Assembly: GCA_017634595.1 (NCBI GenBank)
Contig: JAGBNC010000036.1
Coordinates: forward strand, 1-64,000
From: Bacteroidales bacterium
GTDB lineage: Bacteria > Bacteroidota > Bacteroidia > Bacteroidales > UBA932
Direction of reading: 5' to 3'
DNA length: 64,000 bases
Part shown: positions 28,600 through 38,691 of the stretch, in pieces
How positions within the stretch are numbered: position 1 is the first letter of the stretch
How the letters are laid out: each line of letters starts with the position of its first letter
Program-made: the position numbers and the translations under genes
The notes under the pieces: generated by a model
What the model saw: the letters and a program-made list of their open reading frames with translations, nothing else
Told to the model about the DNA's origin: nothing
Database searches by the model: none

Positions 28600-30755
28600 C
28601 AGAAAGGATATCCAATTCCAAAATGCAACGCTGAGCCGTTCCTGCCAAACCACTCCGAAGGCTTAAGCCAGCGCAGGCCGGGCTCACGTGAAGGCTCATA
28701 TAATTTCAGTCCCCAGTCAAGTCTGAGCAAGATAAAATCGAGGTTCAGCCTGAGACCAAGTCCCCAGTCGGCAGCAATCGTAGCCGGCCATGAATCATAC
28801 TCCCCGGAATACTCCCACACATTGCCGGCTTCGGCGAAAAGCGCCGCTTCGAACTTCCAGAACAGTTTCTGGCGATATTCCATATCAAACTCCAACTTCC
28901 ATTCACCAGTCTGACTTGGAATAGTAAAGACGCTCAGTATTTCATCGTCCCCGGGGCCAAGGGCCCTTACCTGCCATCCGCGCATGCTGTTGGCTCCTCC
29001 CACATAGAACTGCTTCTCGAACGGCATTGAATATGAAGCTCCATATGCCTTGCCTAGACCGCCTGAGAAACGGAGGGCAAGAGCAGAACCGGGCGAAAAG
29101 CGAAAGGCCTTGCCCAACTGAACATCTACCTTGAAGTACTGAGAATAGCTGACACCAAGGAACATTTTCTCTCCATATTCATTCTCCGGCAGCAGCGGAT
29201 TGAAAAGGGATATCAAGTTACCAGACAGATCCAGGCCGATACGGGCAAAACGATATGAGCCCTTTGGGATCAAAGCAGAATCGGAAGTCCAATAAAACTG
29301 TCCACCTACGCCCGCATCAATATGGTCATAAAAAGAGTCCCAAAGGTAGCGGTTCCGGATCAATGTTATGAGAAAAATATCATCCAGGCGGTCCGCTTTA
29401 ATCAACATAGCCCGCAGCGGATATACCTGATAAAAGAAATTACCCAACTGACCAGAATAACCAAAAGTGAAATTGGTCAAGTAACGGGTGAACTCTGGCC
29501 GGTTCTGATAATTGAAAGATGCGCTGAACTCGGTGCGCGGAATATTGGGGCCCTTGAACACACTATATGGCAGTCCGAGGAAACGCGGGAAGCTCAAACT
29601 GGCCGACACACCGAATTCATTGGCCTTGGTATCAGACTTGGGGCGCCACTGGAAATTGCCGCTGAAGCCCAGCGAGAGCCATTCACCTCCATGGAAAATG
29701 TTCTTGTTGTAGAAGCTGAGATTGGGCGAGACACCAAGAAGCCCGGATGAATTTGTGGACATCTCCAGGTCCACTTTCATACCCTTCAGCTTGCTCTCCC
29801 CCATGGTTATACGGCAATCAACAGTGCTGGAATCGACCGGAACCATCTCTATACCCACACTGTTAAAAAGCCTCAAAGCACTCAAGCGGTTATAAGTATA
29901 ATTGACCATCTTCTCGCTGTAGATATCCCCTGGTTTGATCAGGTTGATTTTGCGCAGGACGCTTTCACGGAAGGGTATAGCAGCAGAATGGCTGATGGTC
30001 ACGTTACCTATATGATACTTCAGATGAGGAGCAGCATTGAACTCCGGCGCATTGCGGGTATAATTACGAATCTCATAGGTGAGGACTTTCTTCGGGCCCA
30101 GAGTATCAGCCGTAAAGAAATAATTGTACTTATTGAAATTGTAATAGCCAAGGTTGCGGAAATAAGAAGCACTTCTGACGCTCTCGTCTTCAAGGGTCTT
30201 CTCCGAGAGGAGGCTTCCCTTCTTCACAAGCACATTGGGCAGGTCTGCATTGAACTCCTCGCTGAATTCTCCTTCCGGGACCTTGTAAACAAGACTGTCG
30301 ATACGGCATTGGTTACCAGGTTTCACGAAATAAGTAACTTTGACCAGACGCCTTGTCGTATCAACTTTGGAACGAACCTCTGAATTATAATAACCGAGGT
30401 AGTCAAGGTGCTTGCGTATGTTCTCGCAGGAATTACCGACCTGGAATGAATTATACACGACAGGTGCTATGCCTACGTTGCGCAGCGAGCGGTTCAGCCA
30501 GTCATTCTTGGACGGATTTGACCAGTTATATATGCACAGCATGGGGCTCCACCCGAAGATGAAGTAAGTGTTCGGCTGCTGTTTGATATAGGAAGAAACG
30601 TCAGATGCGTTAAGGCCTTTTTTGTCCCCTTCGAACTGTACCTTGTTGGTAGCCAGGCGGTATTCGCCCTCTCCCAGGACTCGTGTGGTACTGCACGACA
30701 AGACAAGCAGAAGCGCCGGCAGAAGCGAAAATACAAGACAGCCTCGGTGTTTCAT
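28599..30755 (-). CDS. BamA/TamA-family outer-membrane protein with lipobox
   Basis: A 718-residue protein of the Omp85 superfamily. The signal sequence carries a lipobox-like LVLSCSTT (Cys about 21), so it may be a lipoprotein anchored in the outer membrane. POTRA-like repeats occupy about 30-400 (for example RKHLDYLGYYNSEV, SASYFRNLGYYNFN and NYTYNRLSALRLF). A 16-strand-type barrel follows, with KQFYVGGANSMRGW near residue 610, which resembles the conserved RG(F/W) loop, and a final strand ending GIGYPF. It likely inserts or exports proteins or lipids; it is not the main BamA, which lacks a lipobox. Overlaps trmH by 4 bp and the GH13 gene by 1 bp. Confidence 0.87.
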   Translation of the reverse strand: MKHRGCLVFSLLPALLLVLSCSTTRVLGEGEYRLATNKVQFEGDKKGLNASDVSSYIKQQPNTYFIFGWSPMLCIYNWSNPSKNDWLNRSLRNVGIAPVVYNSFQVGNSCENIRKHLDYLGYYNSEVRSKVDTTRRLVKVTYFVKPGNQCRIDSLVYKVPEGEFSEEFNADLPNVLVKKGSLLSEKTLEDESVRSASYFRNLGYYNFNKYNYFFTADTLGPKKVLTYEIRNYTRNAPEFNAAPHLKYHIGNVTISHSAAIPFRESVLRKINLIKPGDIYSEKMVNYTYNRLSALRLFNSVGIEMVPVDSSTVDCRITMGESKLKGMKVDLEMSTNSSGLLGVSPNLSFYNKNIFHGGEWLSLGFSGNFQWRPKSDTKANEFGVSASLSFPRFLGLPYSVFKGPNIPRTEFSASFNYQNRPEFTRYLTNFTFGYSGQLGNFFYQVYPLRAMLIKADRLDDIFLITLIRNRYLWDSFYDHIDAGVGGQFYWTSDSALIPKGSYRFARIGLDLSGNLISLFNPLLPENEYGEKMFLGVSYSQYFKVDVQLGKAFRFSPGSALALRFSGGLGKAYGASYSMPFEKQFYVGGANSMRGWQVRALGPGDDEILSVFTIPSQTGEWKLEFDMEYRQKLFWKFEAALFAEAGNVWEYSGEYDSWPATIAADWGLGLRLNLDFILLRLDWGLKLYEPSREPGLRWLKPSEWFGRNGSALHFGIGYPF

Positions 30756-31456
30756 GATCTTCTCCTGAATTCAGACAGTATTATGGCACTTGCCGTTGCT
30801 ACATTTAGTGACTCCGGGCCGACTCCCTTGGAAAAAGACGGAATGAGCAAACGCGTTGACACTCTGGACGCTACTTCCGGGCTGATGCCCGACGCCTCAT
30901 TGCCCATCACGATCAAGCCATCCGAGCCGGTAACAGTAGAATAAATACTCTCACCATCGAGGAAGGTCCCGTAAACAGGCATACCAGCATCTGTAAACCT
31001 TTTGCAGACAGCAGGAAGATCACAGTAAACTGTATTTACCCTGAAGATAGAGCCCATAGAAGCCTGCACAACCTTAGGATTATATATCTCCACGCTGTCC
31101 ATCGACGCGAATACCGTAGTCACTCCAAACCAATCGCACAAACGAAGAATGGTGCCCATATTGCCCGGGTCGCGCACCGAATCGAGGGCCACGTACAGAC
31201 CTCTTTCGAGTATCAGCGGACGAGGCTCCGGCTTATTTACGACAGCCAGTACCGGAGACGGAGAACTCATATTTGACATGCGGCTCATAGCCTCCTGGCC
31301 GATTTCACTCTCCCGGTACACCGCTTCAACTTTAAATGCCGAAGCCAGCGCCTCCCCGACAAGCTTCTCCCCCTCTACGGCAAACTGAGCGTATTCATCA
31401 CGGAATTTCTTATCTTTCAGCGACTTTATACGTTTTATTTCGGCATTTGTGAGCAT
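30752..31456 (-). CDS. TrmH/SpoU-family RNA 2'-O-methyltransferase
   Basis: A 234-residue SPOUT methyltransferase, likely acting on rRNA or tRNA with S-adenosylmethionine. An N-terminal substrate-binding segment (IKRIKSLKDKKFRDEYAQF...VEGEKLV) is followed by the trefoil-knot domain: ALDSVRDPGNMGTILR (motif 1), VMGNEASGIS (motif 2) and SLNVATASAIILSEF (motif 3). ATG 31456 was chosen because the promoter at 31475-31482 lies just upstream; a longer frame runs into the yegP promoter. It is first in the operon trmH-bamA-like-GH13-gpsA-gdpD. The target nucleotide is not predictable. Confidence 0.9.
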   Translation of the reverse strand: MLTNAEIKRIKSLKDKKFRDEYAQFAVEGEKLVGEALASAFKVEAVYRESEIGQEAMSRMSNMSSPSPVLAVVNKPEPRPLILERGLYVALDSVRDPGNMGTILRLCDWFGVTTVFASMDSVEIYNPKVVQASMGSIFRVNTVYCDLPAVCKRFTDAGMPVYGTFLDGESIYSTVTGSDGLIVMGNEASGISPEVASRVSTRLLIPSFSKGVGPESLNVATASAIILSEFRRRS

Positions 31457-31474
31457 ATTCTCAGATTTTAATTG

Positions 31475-31502
31475 CAAATTTAACAATAAATTGTTAAGTT
31501 TG
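31475..31502. promoter_or_regulatory. symmetric divergent promoter for trmH-type gene and yegP
   Basis: A minus-strand -7 element TAAATTTG (31475-31482) and a plus-strand TAAGTTTG (31495-31502) face away from each other, 12 bp apart. The whole 28-bp block is an inverted repeat with a single mismatch per arm pair (13-bp arms, AA centre). Both genes start within about 30 bp. Polymerases on the two promoters would compete. Confidence 0.6.
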
Positions 31503-31529
31503 CGAAAATCACTTTTTAATAATTCAGAA

Positions 31530-31862
31530 ATGGGAAAGTTTGTAATTACTCTCAGGAAGAACGGAGAATTCCAGTTTAACTTGAAGGCCACCAACGGCCA
31601 GGTCATTCTCACCAGCGAAGGTTATACCACCAAGACCGCTTGTCTCAACGGAATCGAGTCCGTCAAGAAGAATGCCGCCGTGGAAGAGCGTTTCGAAATC
31701 AAAGAAGCCAAGAACGGTAAGCCTTTCTTCAACCTCAAAGCCAGCAACGGCCAGGTCATCGGCGCCAGCCAGATGTACGCATCCGAGCGCACTATGAAGC
31801 AGGGTATCGCTTCTGTCATGAAGAACGCCCCCGAGGCCGCAGTTGTAGAGGAGCTCGACTAA
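31530..31862 (+). CDS. yegP: YegP-family DUF1508 double-repeat protein
   Basis: A 110-residue protein made of two DUF1508 repeats: GKFVITLRKNGEFQFNLKATNGQVIL (about 2-28) and FEIKEAKNGKPFFNLKASNGQVIG (about 52-75), each followed by a TxxxCxxGIxSVxxNA helix. The family is small, abundant and cytoplasmic, with no firmly established biochemical role. ATG 31530 is used: it starts the first repeat and lies 28 bp after the -7 element, whereas the in-frame upstream start precedes that element. An acidic tail ends the protein, and a terminator hairpin follows. Confidence 0.92.
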   Translation: MGKFVITLRKNGEFQFNLKATNGQVILTSEGYTTKTACLNGIESVKKNAAVEERFEIKEAKNGKPFFNLKASNGQVIGASQMYASERTMKQGIASVMKNAPEAAVVEELD

Positions 31863-31884
31863 TTCTCCCCTGCTGAGAAAAATT

Positions 31885-31916
31885 AGGAGGTGACCAATTC
31901 TCATTGGCCACCTCCT
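31885..31916. terminator. bidirectional terminator hairpin
   Basis: Arms 31885-31898 and 31903-31916 pair over 14 bp with one mismatch around the loop TCTC, in the gap between convergent yegP and the barrel gene. It has a compact 4-base loop, unlike the four 26-bp hairpins elsewhere. Confidence 0.75.
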
Positions 31917-31937
31917 TAAAGTTTATGCTCCACGAAA

Positions 31938-32582
31938 TCAGAAGATGTATCCGACTCCAAGGTGGAGATTTGAACGGTGTGCACTAGCATTAGAAACGCC
32001 GCGTAAGGTATTGGTGACCCCGTAATCGTAACCAAGGTTAACCATGATGCGGGAGATCACGAATCCTACGCCACCGCCGACGAGAACGTTGAAACGGTTA
32101 TAGCCGACGTCGTCAGAATAATAATCATTAACATCACCACTACCGCTGATGATTCCGCTGGCATCAACCCTGGTCTTGGAAGAAAGGCCAAGCTGGAAAG
32201 TAGGGCCTGCATATGCAAACACCTTCGCACCACCTGACAAAGCAAATGAATACTTAAGGACAGTCGGCACATTGAAGGCCATTTCAGTAAAGGTAGACTT
32301 GGCGGACTGGGTCCCCAGGTAAGGAATGGTAGCGCTATCCTGCTTACTTTCAGTAATCAAGGAGAAATACAGACCGGGCACAAAGCCAAGGCCGTTCACT
32401 GCAGGTATGTCAACTACCATGGAAGCACCGGCGAAGAAGCCGCTCTGCGAGGTGCTTGACGAAGAACCGTTGCCGCTATAACTAATAGTGCTGTGCACGT
32501 AGCCTGCTCCCGGCACTATTTGTGCGAACGACATGCTACCAGAAAGAAGAATGGCTGCAATAATGACACAAAATCTTTTCAT
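31938..32582 (-). CDS. small outer-membrane beta-barrel protein
   Basis: A 214-residue protein with a signal peptide ending ...GSMSFAQ (residue 21). Alternating strands, a GGGVGFV glycine pattern and a final HLGVGYIF strand ending in Phe mark an eight-strand-type porin-like barrel of the kind annotated as outer membrane protein beta-barrel domain (PorT-like) in Bacteroidota. The function is unknown. It lies 17 bp downstream of the phosphofructokinase gene on the same strand and is convergent with yegP. Loop residues rich in Ser and Asp could be surface-exposed. Confidence 0.75.
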   Translation of the reverse strand: MKRFCVIIAAILLSGSMSFAQIVPGAGYVHSTISYSGNGSSSSTSQSGFFAGASMVVDIPAVNGLGFVPGLYFSLITESKQDSATIPYLGTQSAKSTFTEMAFNVPTVLKYSFALSGGAKVFAYAGPTFQLGLSSKTRVDASGIISGSGDVNDYYSDDVGYNRFNVLVGGGVGFVISRIMVNLGYDYGVTNTLRGVSNASAHRSNLHLGVGYIF

Positions 32583-32599
32583 TTCTTAATGCATTAAAG

Positions 32600-33829
32600 T
32601 TACCAACAAAGGATTTTTTTGAAATCGTAAGCCTCTGGATCTGCCACATACTTCTTGGCCGCCTCGTAATCGGAAGGCGTGATGAAGTGGCAGATGTGCT
32701 CATAATAATTCCGGGCAATTCCGCCTTCGATATCCACCCTGCGGGGAGGAATCTTGCCTTCGGAATTCTGCAGATCATGCAGGTACAGAGGTGAAGCATT
32801 GCCGAATGCATCTACGTAAACCATACATCCGGTCTCACCTCTCTTAAACAATGTATAGACACCCATCGCAAGCTCGGAGCAATAGCTCAGATCATAGGCG
32901 ATAGGATCCTGGCAACGAACGTCATAACCGATTTCTACGGGACGGGTCTTGACCTTCATGCCAATCTTCTTGAACTCTTTCTCGAGCAATTCATTGAACA
33001 GAACAGCCTTGCTGATCTTGCCGAGTTCGGGATGGCCGTGCTCGTCGTAAGTCATGTGTACGCCTGCAGCCTTGATATCATCGGCAGAAAGATCATGGAA
33101 AACACCTTCGGCCACCACCACAGTACCATAGTCAACACCCATGATCTTGCGCTTGATAATAGCAGAAAGGGTGAGCTTGATAATCTTGTCGATAGTGATG
33201 TCGGTCTTGTTGAACATCTCGGGGATAATGGTCATGGGGCAATGAGTTGCCTCGCCAATGCCAAGTGCAAGATGGCCGGCGCTGCGTCCCATGGCTGAGA
33301 TAAGCAGCCAGTTGCCTGATGTGCGGGCGTCTTCGTATATGGTGCGGGCAATGTGTGCGCCTTCCTGTTTTGCGGAATTGAATCCGAAAGTAGGAGTGTT
33401 GTTAGGAAGAGGCAGGTCATTGTCTATGGTCTTGGGAACATGGATATTGGCAATAGGATATTTCTTTGCCTCGAGGAATTTCGCAATGCGGTTGGCAGTT
33501 GATGCTGTGTCGTCGCCACCTACGGTCACGAGAAGCTTGATGTTGTTCTCCTGGAAGAGAGCCAGATTGAAACGCTTCTCAAAATCCTCGTCTGTAGGCT
33601 TGAAACGGCTCATCTGAAGATAGGAGCCGCCCCTGTTGAAATATGCGTCCGCCTTGAAGAAATCGATGTCTTCGATACGGGGATTTTGATTGAAAAGACC
33701 GCTATAACCTCCGTGAAGGCCGATGACACGATAACCGCCTTCGAGGAAAGTCTTGGCAACAGAGCATACAACGGTGTTCATGCCCGGAGCCGGGCCGCCG
33801 CCGCAAAGAATAATGATGGAATCTTTCAT
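32600..33829 (-). CDS. pfp: 6-phosphofructokinase, PPi-dependent type
   Basis: A 409-residue phosphofructokinase making fructose-1,6-bisphosphate in glycolysis. Two residues that separate pyrophosphate-users from ATP-users are of the PPi type: VGGDDT (104-108, Asp where ATP enzymes have Gly) and PKTIDND (132-138, with Lys133). Other blocks: CGGGPAPGMN, GHLALGIGEA and RPVEIGYDVRCQDP. PPi use makes the step reversible. ATG 33829 begins the canonical N-terminus; the open frame continues upstream through hairpin B. The promoter must lie close to or inside that hairpin; only a poor TAATTTTT box is seen. Confidence 0.92.
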   Translation of the reverse strand: MKDSIIILCGGGPAPGMNTVVCSVAKTFLEGGYRVIGLHGGYSGLFNQNPRIEDIDFFKADAYFNRGGSYLQMSRFKPTDEDFEKRFNLALFQENNIKLLVTVGGDDTASTANRIAKFLEAKKYPIANIHVPKTIDNDLPLPNNTPTFGFNSAKQEGAHIARTIYEDARTSGNWLLISAMGRSAGHLALGIGEATHCPMTIIPEMFNKTDITIDKIIKLTLSAIIKRKIMGVDYGTVVVAEGVFHDLSADDIKAAGVHMTYDEHGHPELGKISKAVLFNELLEKEFKKIGMKVKTRPVEIGYDVRCQDPIAYDLSYCSELAMGVYTLFKRGETGCMVYVDAFGNASPLYLHDLQNSEGKIPPRRVDIEGGIARNYYEHICHFITPSDYEAAKKYVADPEAYDFKKILCW

Positions 33830-33862
33830 AACTATTTTAAAAATTAACCTTTTTGCTTCCTG

Positions 33863-33931
33863 TCCGGTTCCCGGTTCTGGTCGGAGCCATAAAACTTGGA
33901 TAAAAGGCTCCGACCAGAACCGGGAACCGGA
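33863..33931. repeat. hairpin B: perfect 26-bp inverted repeat in a divergent promoter region
   Basis: The arms 33863-33888 and 33906-33931 are perfectly complementary over exactly 26 bp; the loop is ATAAAACTTGGATAAAA (17). The stem is GC-rich and unrelated in sequence to the other three hairpins. It lies 34 bp upstream of the phosphofructokinase start and 100 bp upstream of ligA, so it cannot simply be a terminator of adjacent genes. Confidence 0.95.
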
Positions 33932-34016
33932 AATCATGCAAATTTAGCAATAATCTGTGAGAGAATGAAATCTATTTCTCATACCTGCATATATAGGGAA
34001 AATTTAGGAAAATGCG

Positions 34017-34024
34017 TATATTTG
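34017..34024 (+). promoter_or_regulatory. -7 promoter element of ligA
   Basis: TATATTTG ends only 6 bp before the ligA ATG (34031). Transcription would start at or within a base or two of the start codon, so the mRNA may be leaderless. Confidence 0.6.
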
Positions 34025-34027
34025 TAA

Positions 34028-36103
<2,076 letters not shown>

Positions 36104-36104
36104 T

Positions 36105-37031
36105 ATGCGCAGGATCTGGGACCTCTTCACCGACCGTATATGGTCAATCGACACTGAAAAGGTGTCCATGGTTTCCAAGGGCTACGCCCGTCTGGTCACC
36201 TTCGTTAAGCTGGTGAGGATAACCGTCAATACATTCGCAGAGAACAGGATGGGTTTTCAGTGCGTCGCGCTCAGTTATTTCGTGACACTGGCACTGATCC
36301 CGCTCCTGGCGTTCCTGTTCGCCATCACCGGCGGCATGGGACTGTCAGGATTTCTGGATTCTTTCCTCCTGAGCCTCGCCCCTGACGTGGACAGCGGATT
36401 GCTGATGCTGGTCAAAGAGAAAGCAGGCAATATCATAAACATCGCCAAGAGCGGCGGCGTGGGGCTGATCTCCGCCCTCATGTTCCTCTGGACCATACTC
36501 TGGATGATGTTTCAGGTGGAGAGGGTATTCAACAACGTTTGGGGCATACGCAAAATCCCCCGCAAACTCTACAAGCGCTTCGGTTTCTACTTTCTGGTGC
36601 TGATACTTACTCCGTTTATAGTAGTGCTCTTCGGCGTCGGCATAGCCTATTACGCCAACTTTACCAAGTTCCTGGGCCTGGACCTTTCGGATCTGAAGTT
36701 CCTGCCCAAGCTGCTGGGTTATATTGGCTTCTACATAATCGCCACCTTCACGCTGAGCGCTATGTACAAGTTCATTCCTGCCACCAAGGTCAAATACAAG
36801 AATGCCCTAAAAGCGGCAGCTGTAGGGGCTTTTGTCTTCGTGATTTTCCAGTACCTTTACCTTGAGACCCAGGTCTTTGTGGCGCGTCTGAATACTGTAT
36901 ATGGAGTATTGGCAGCCATTCCTTTGTTCCTTATCTGGCTGAATTTCAGCTGGCAGATAATAATTTACGGAGCCCAGCTCACCTACAGTTTCCAGAACAT
37001 CAAGAACTACGGACTCCCCGAAAACTTATAA
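36105..37031 (+). CDS. YihY/BrkB-family inner-membrane protein
   Basis: A 308-residue polytopic membrane protein with about six helices. Family blocks: an early RITVNTFAENRMGFQCVALSYFVTLALIPLLAFLFA helix, a central WTILWMMFQVERVFNNVWGI and a late LIWLNFSWQIIIYGAQLTY. The family was once thought to include ribonuclease BN, which is not supported, and its real role is unsettled. It starts 1 bp after ligA and its stop overlaps the rel start (TAATG), so it is in the same operon. Confidence 0.9.
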   Translation: MRRIWDLFTDRIWSIDTEKVSMVSKGYARLVTFVKLVRITVNTFAENRMGFQCVALSYFVTLALIPLLAFLFAITGGMGLSGFLDSFLLSLAPDVDSGLLMLVKEKAGNIINIAKSGGVGLISALMFLWTILWMMFQVERVFNNVWGIRKIPRKLYKRFGFYFLVLILTPFIVVLFGVGIAYYANFTKFLGLDLSDLKFLPKLLGYIGFYIIATFTLSAMYKFIPATKVKYKNALKAAAVGAFVFVIFQYLYLETQVFVARLNTVYGVLAAIPLFLIWLNFSWQIIIYGAQLTYSFQNIKNYGLPENL

Positions 37032-38689
37032 TGAGCAGAAACGTCAACACAGAATTCGAATCCTTCATGGTCCTTGCGGGCAAACGCTGCAGGGACGACA
37101 ATGAATTGCAGACCGTACGCAAGGCATTTGAAATCGCCCTTGATGCACACCGCAACGTTCTGACCCACACTGGTGAACCATACATTCTGCATTCTCTTGA
37201 CGTGGCCAGGATAGTCGTAGAGAAAGTAGGGCTTGGATACAAGTCAATTTGTGCAGCGCTTCTGATGGACGTGCCGGGCAATCTGTATTATACGATTGAC
37301 GATATACGCATGCGCTTCGGCGACAAAATAGCCCAACTTGTTGAAGGTCTGCGAAATATCAACAAGATACTGGACAGCGCTGAGGCCCCGGCAGGCGAAG
37401 ATGAGCAAAGCGAGCGGCAGGCAGAGAATTTCAAGAAGGTCCTCCTGTCCCTTGGCGACGATGTAAGGGTACTGCTCATAAAGATGGCCGACAGGCTTCA
37501 GGAATGCCGCATGCTGGATACCATTCCGGCGAGGAAACGCGACAGAGTGCTGTCCGAGACCATGTTCATCTTCATCCCGCTTGCACACAGGCTCGGCTTG
37601 TACAGTATAAAATCGGAGATGGAGAACGTCTGGCTGAAGTTCGAACATCCTCAAGAGTACAAAGACATAATGGGCCGCATAGACAAGGATGTTTCCAAGC
37701 GCACCCAGGATGTGGACGACTTCATAGCACCCATCACTTCAGCCTTGAATGACAGGGGCTACAAATTTGAAATTAAGAAGCGCATCAAGACACCGTACTC
37801 CATCTGGTACAAGATGAAGAACAAGGGGGTCCCCTTCGAACAGATTTACGACCTCTACGCGGTACGCATCATCTTCGATCCTCAGAGCCCGGGGACCGAA
37901 AGGGAGCAGGCCTATACAATCTACTCCATCGTCACCCAAATGTACACTGACAATCCGTCACGCACCAGGGACTGGATCAAACAGCCAAAGACAAACGGCT
38001 ATGAAGCACTGCACTGCACGCTGATGAGCAAGTCGGGTATATGGGTTGAGGTACAGATACGGTCACGAAGAATGGACGACATAGCCGAGAAAGGTATTGC
38101 CGCCCACTGGTCCTACAAGAAAGACGGTTATCTCTCCGAAGAAGGCAGCGAAGTTGACCACTGGCTGGTCAAGATACAGGAAATACTTGGCAGCGGGGAC
38201 ATTAACTCGCTGGAGATGCTGGATATAATCCAGGACGACATTCTGCCCAACGAAATAGTTGTATTCACGCCCAAAGGCGAGCAGCGCAGCATTCCCAAGG
38301 GCTCTACGGCTCTGGATTTCGCATACCGCATCCACACCAACATAGGCAACCGCGCCATTGCAGCAAAGGTCAACATGAAGCTCGCTCCCCTTTCACACAA
38401 GCTTAAGGCTGGGGATCAGGTGGAGATAATTACGGCACGGAACGCACGCCCGAAGACTTCATGGCTCAGCTTCCTCCACACACGGAGCGCAAGGCACAAA
38501 GTCCTGGAGTACATCCGCAGTAAAGCTCCTGACGAGCTTCAGGAAGCCGAAAGCATGCTCATCAAAAAAGACGAAGCAGTTTCGATCCACATCAACCTGC
38601 GCGCTGTCAACCGCCCCGGCCTGGCCGCGGAAATAGAGAGCGCACTCAAGAAAATCAACGGCATTGACGAAGTAGCGATAAGCGATTAA
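37031..38689 (+). CDS. RelA/SpoT homologue with inactivated hydrolase domain
   Basis: A 552-residue (p)ppGpp synthetase-type protein. The N-terminal HD domain is recognisable (EPYILHSLDVARIVVEKVG) but its catalytic residues are gone: the usual LHDVVEDT is LMDVPGN (Met79 for His, Gly83-Asn84 for Glu-Asp), and DRLHN is DRLQE (Glu158 for Asn). The synthetase domain looks intact (YSIWYKMKNKGVPFEQIYDL, KTNGYEALHCTL, WVEVQIRSRRMDDIAEKGIAAHW). The motif before it reads SRTRDW, like the RxKD of bifunctional enzymes. A TGS domain (VFTPKGEQRSIPKGSTALDF) follows, then a short C-terminus with a partial ACT. Predicted alarmone synthesis only. Confidence 0.88.
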   Translation: MSRNVNTEFESFMVLAGKRCRDDNELQTVRKAFEIALDAHRNVLTHTGEPYILHSLDVARIVVEKVGLGYKSICAALLMDVPGNLYYTIDDIRMRFGDKIAQLVEGLRNINKILDSAEAPAGEDEQSERQAENFKKVLLSLGDDVRVLLIKMADRLQECRMLDTIPARKRDRVLSETMFIFIPLAHRLGLYSIKSEMENVWLKFEHPQEYKDIMGRIDKDVSKRTQDVDDFIAPITSALNDRGYKFEIKKRIKTPYSIWYKMKNKGVPFEQIYDLYAVRIIFDPQSPGTEREQAYTIYSIVTQMYTDNPSRTRDWIKQPKTNGYEALHCTLMSKSGIWVEVQIRSRRMDDIAEKGIAAHWSYKKDGYLSEEGSEVDHWLVKIQEILGSGDINSLEMLDIIQDDILPNEIVVFTPKGEQRSIPKGSTALDFAYRIHTNIGNRAIAAKVNMKLAPLSHKLKAGDQVEIITARNARPKTSWLSFLHTRSARHKVLEYIRSKAPDELQEAESMLIKKDEAVSIHINLRAVNRPGLAAEIESALKKINGIDEVAISD

Positions 38690-38691
38690 TA

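Noticed and set aside
33830-33937. A longer N-terminus for the phosphofructokinase starting at 33937
   Set aside because: The extra 36 residues are a translation of hairpin B and resemble nothing in the family; the canonical start MKDSIIILCGGGPAPGM is at 33829.
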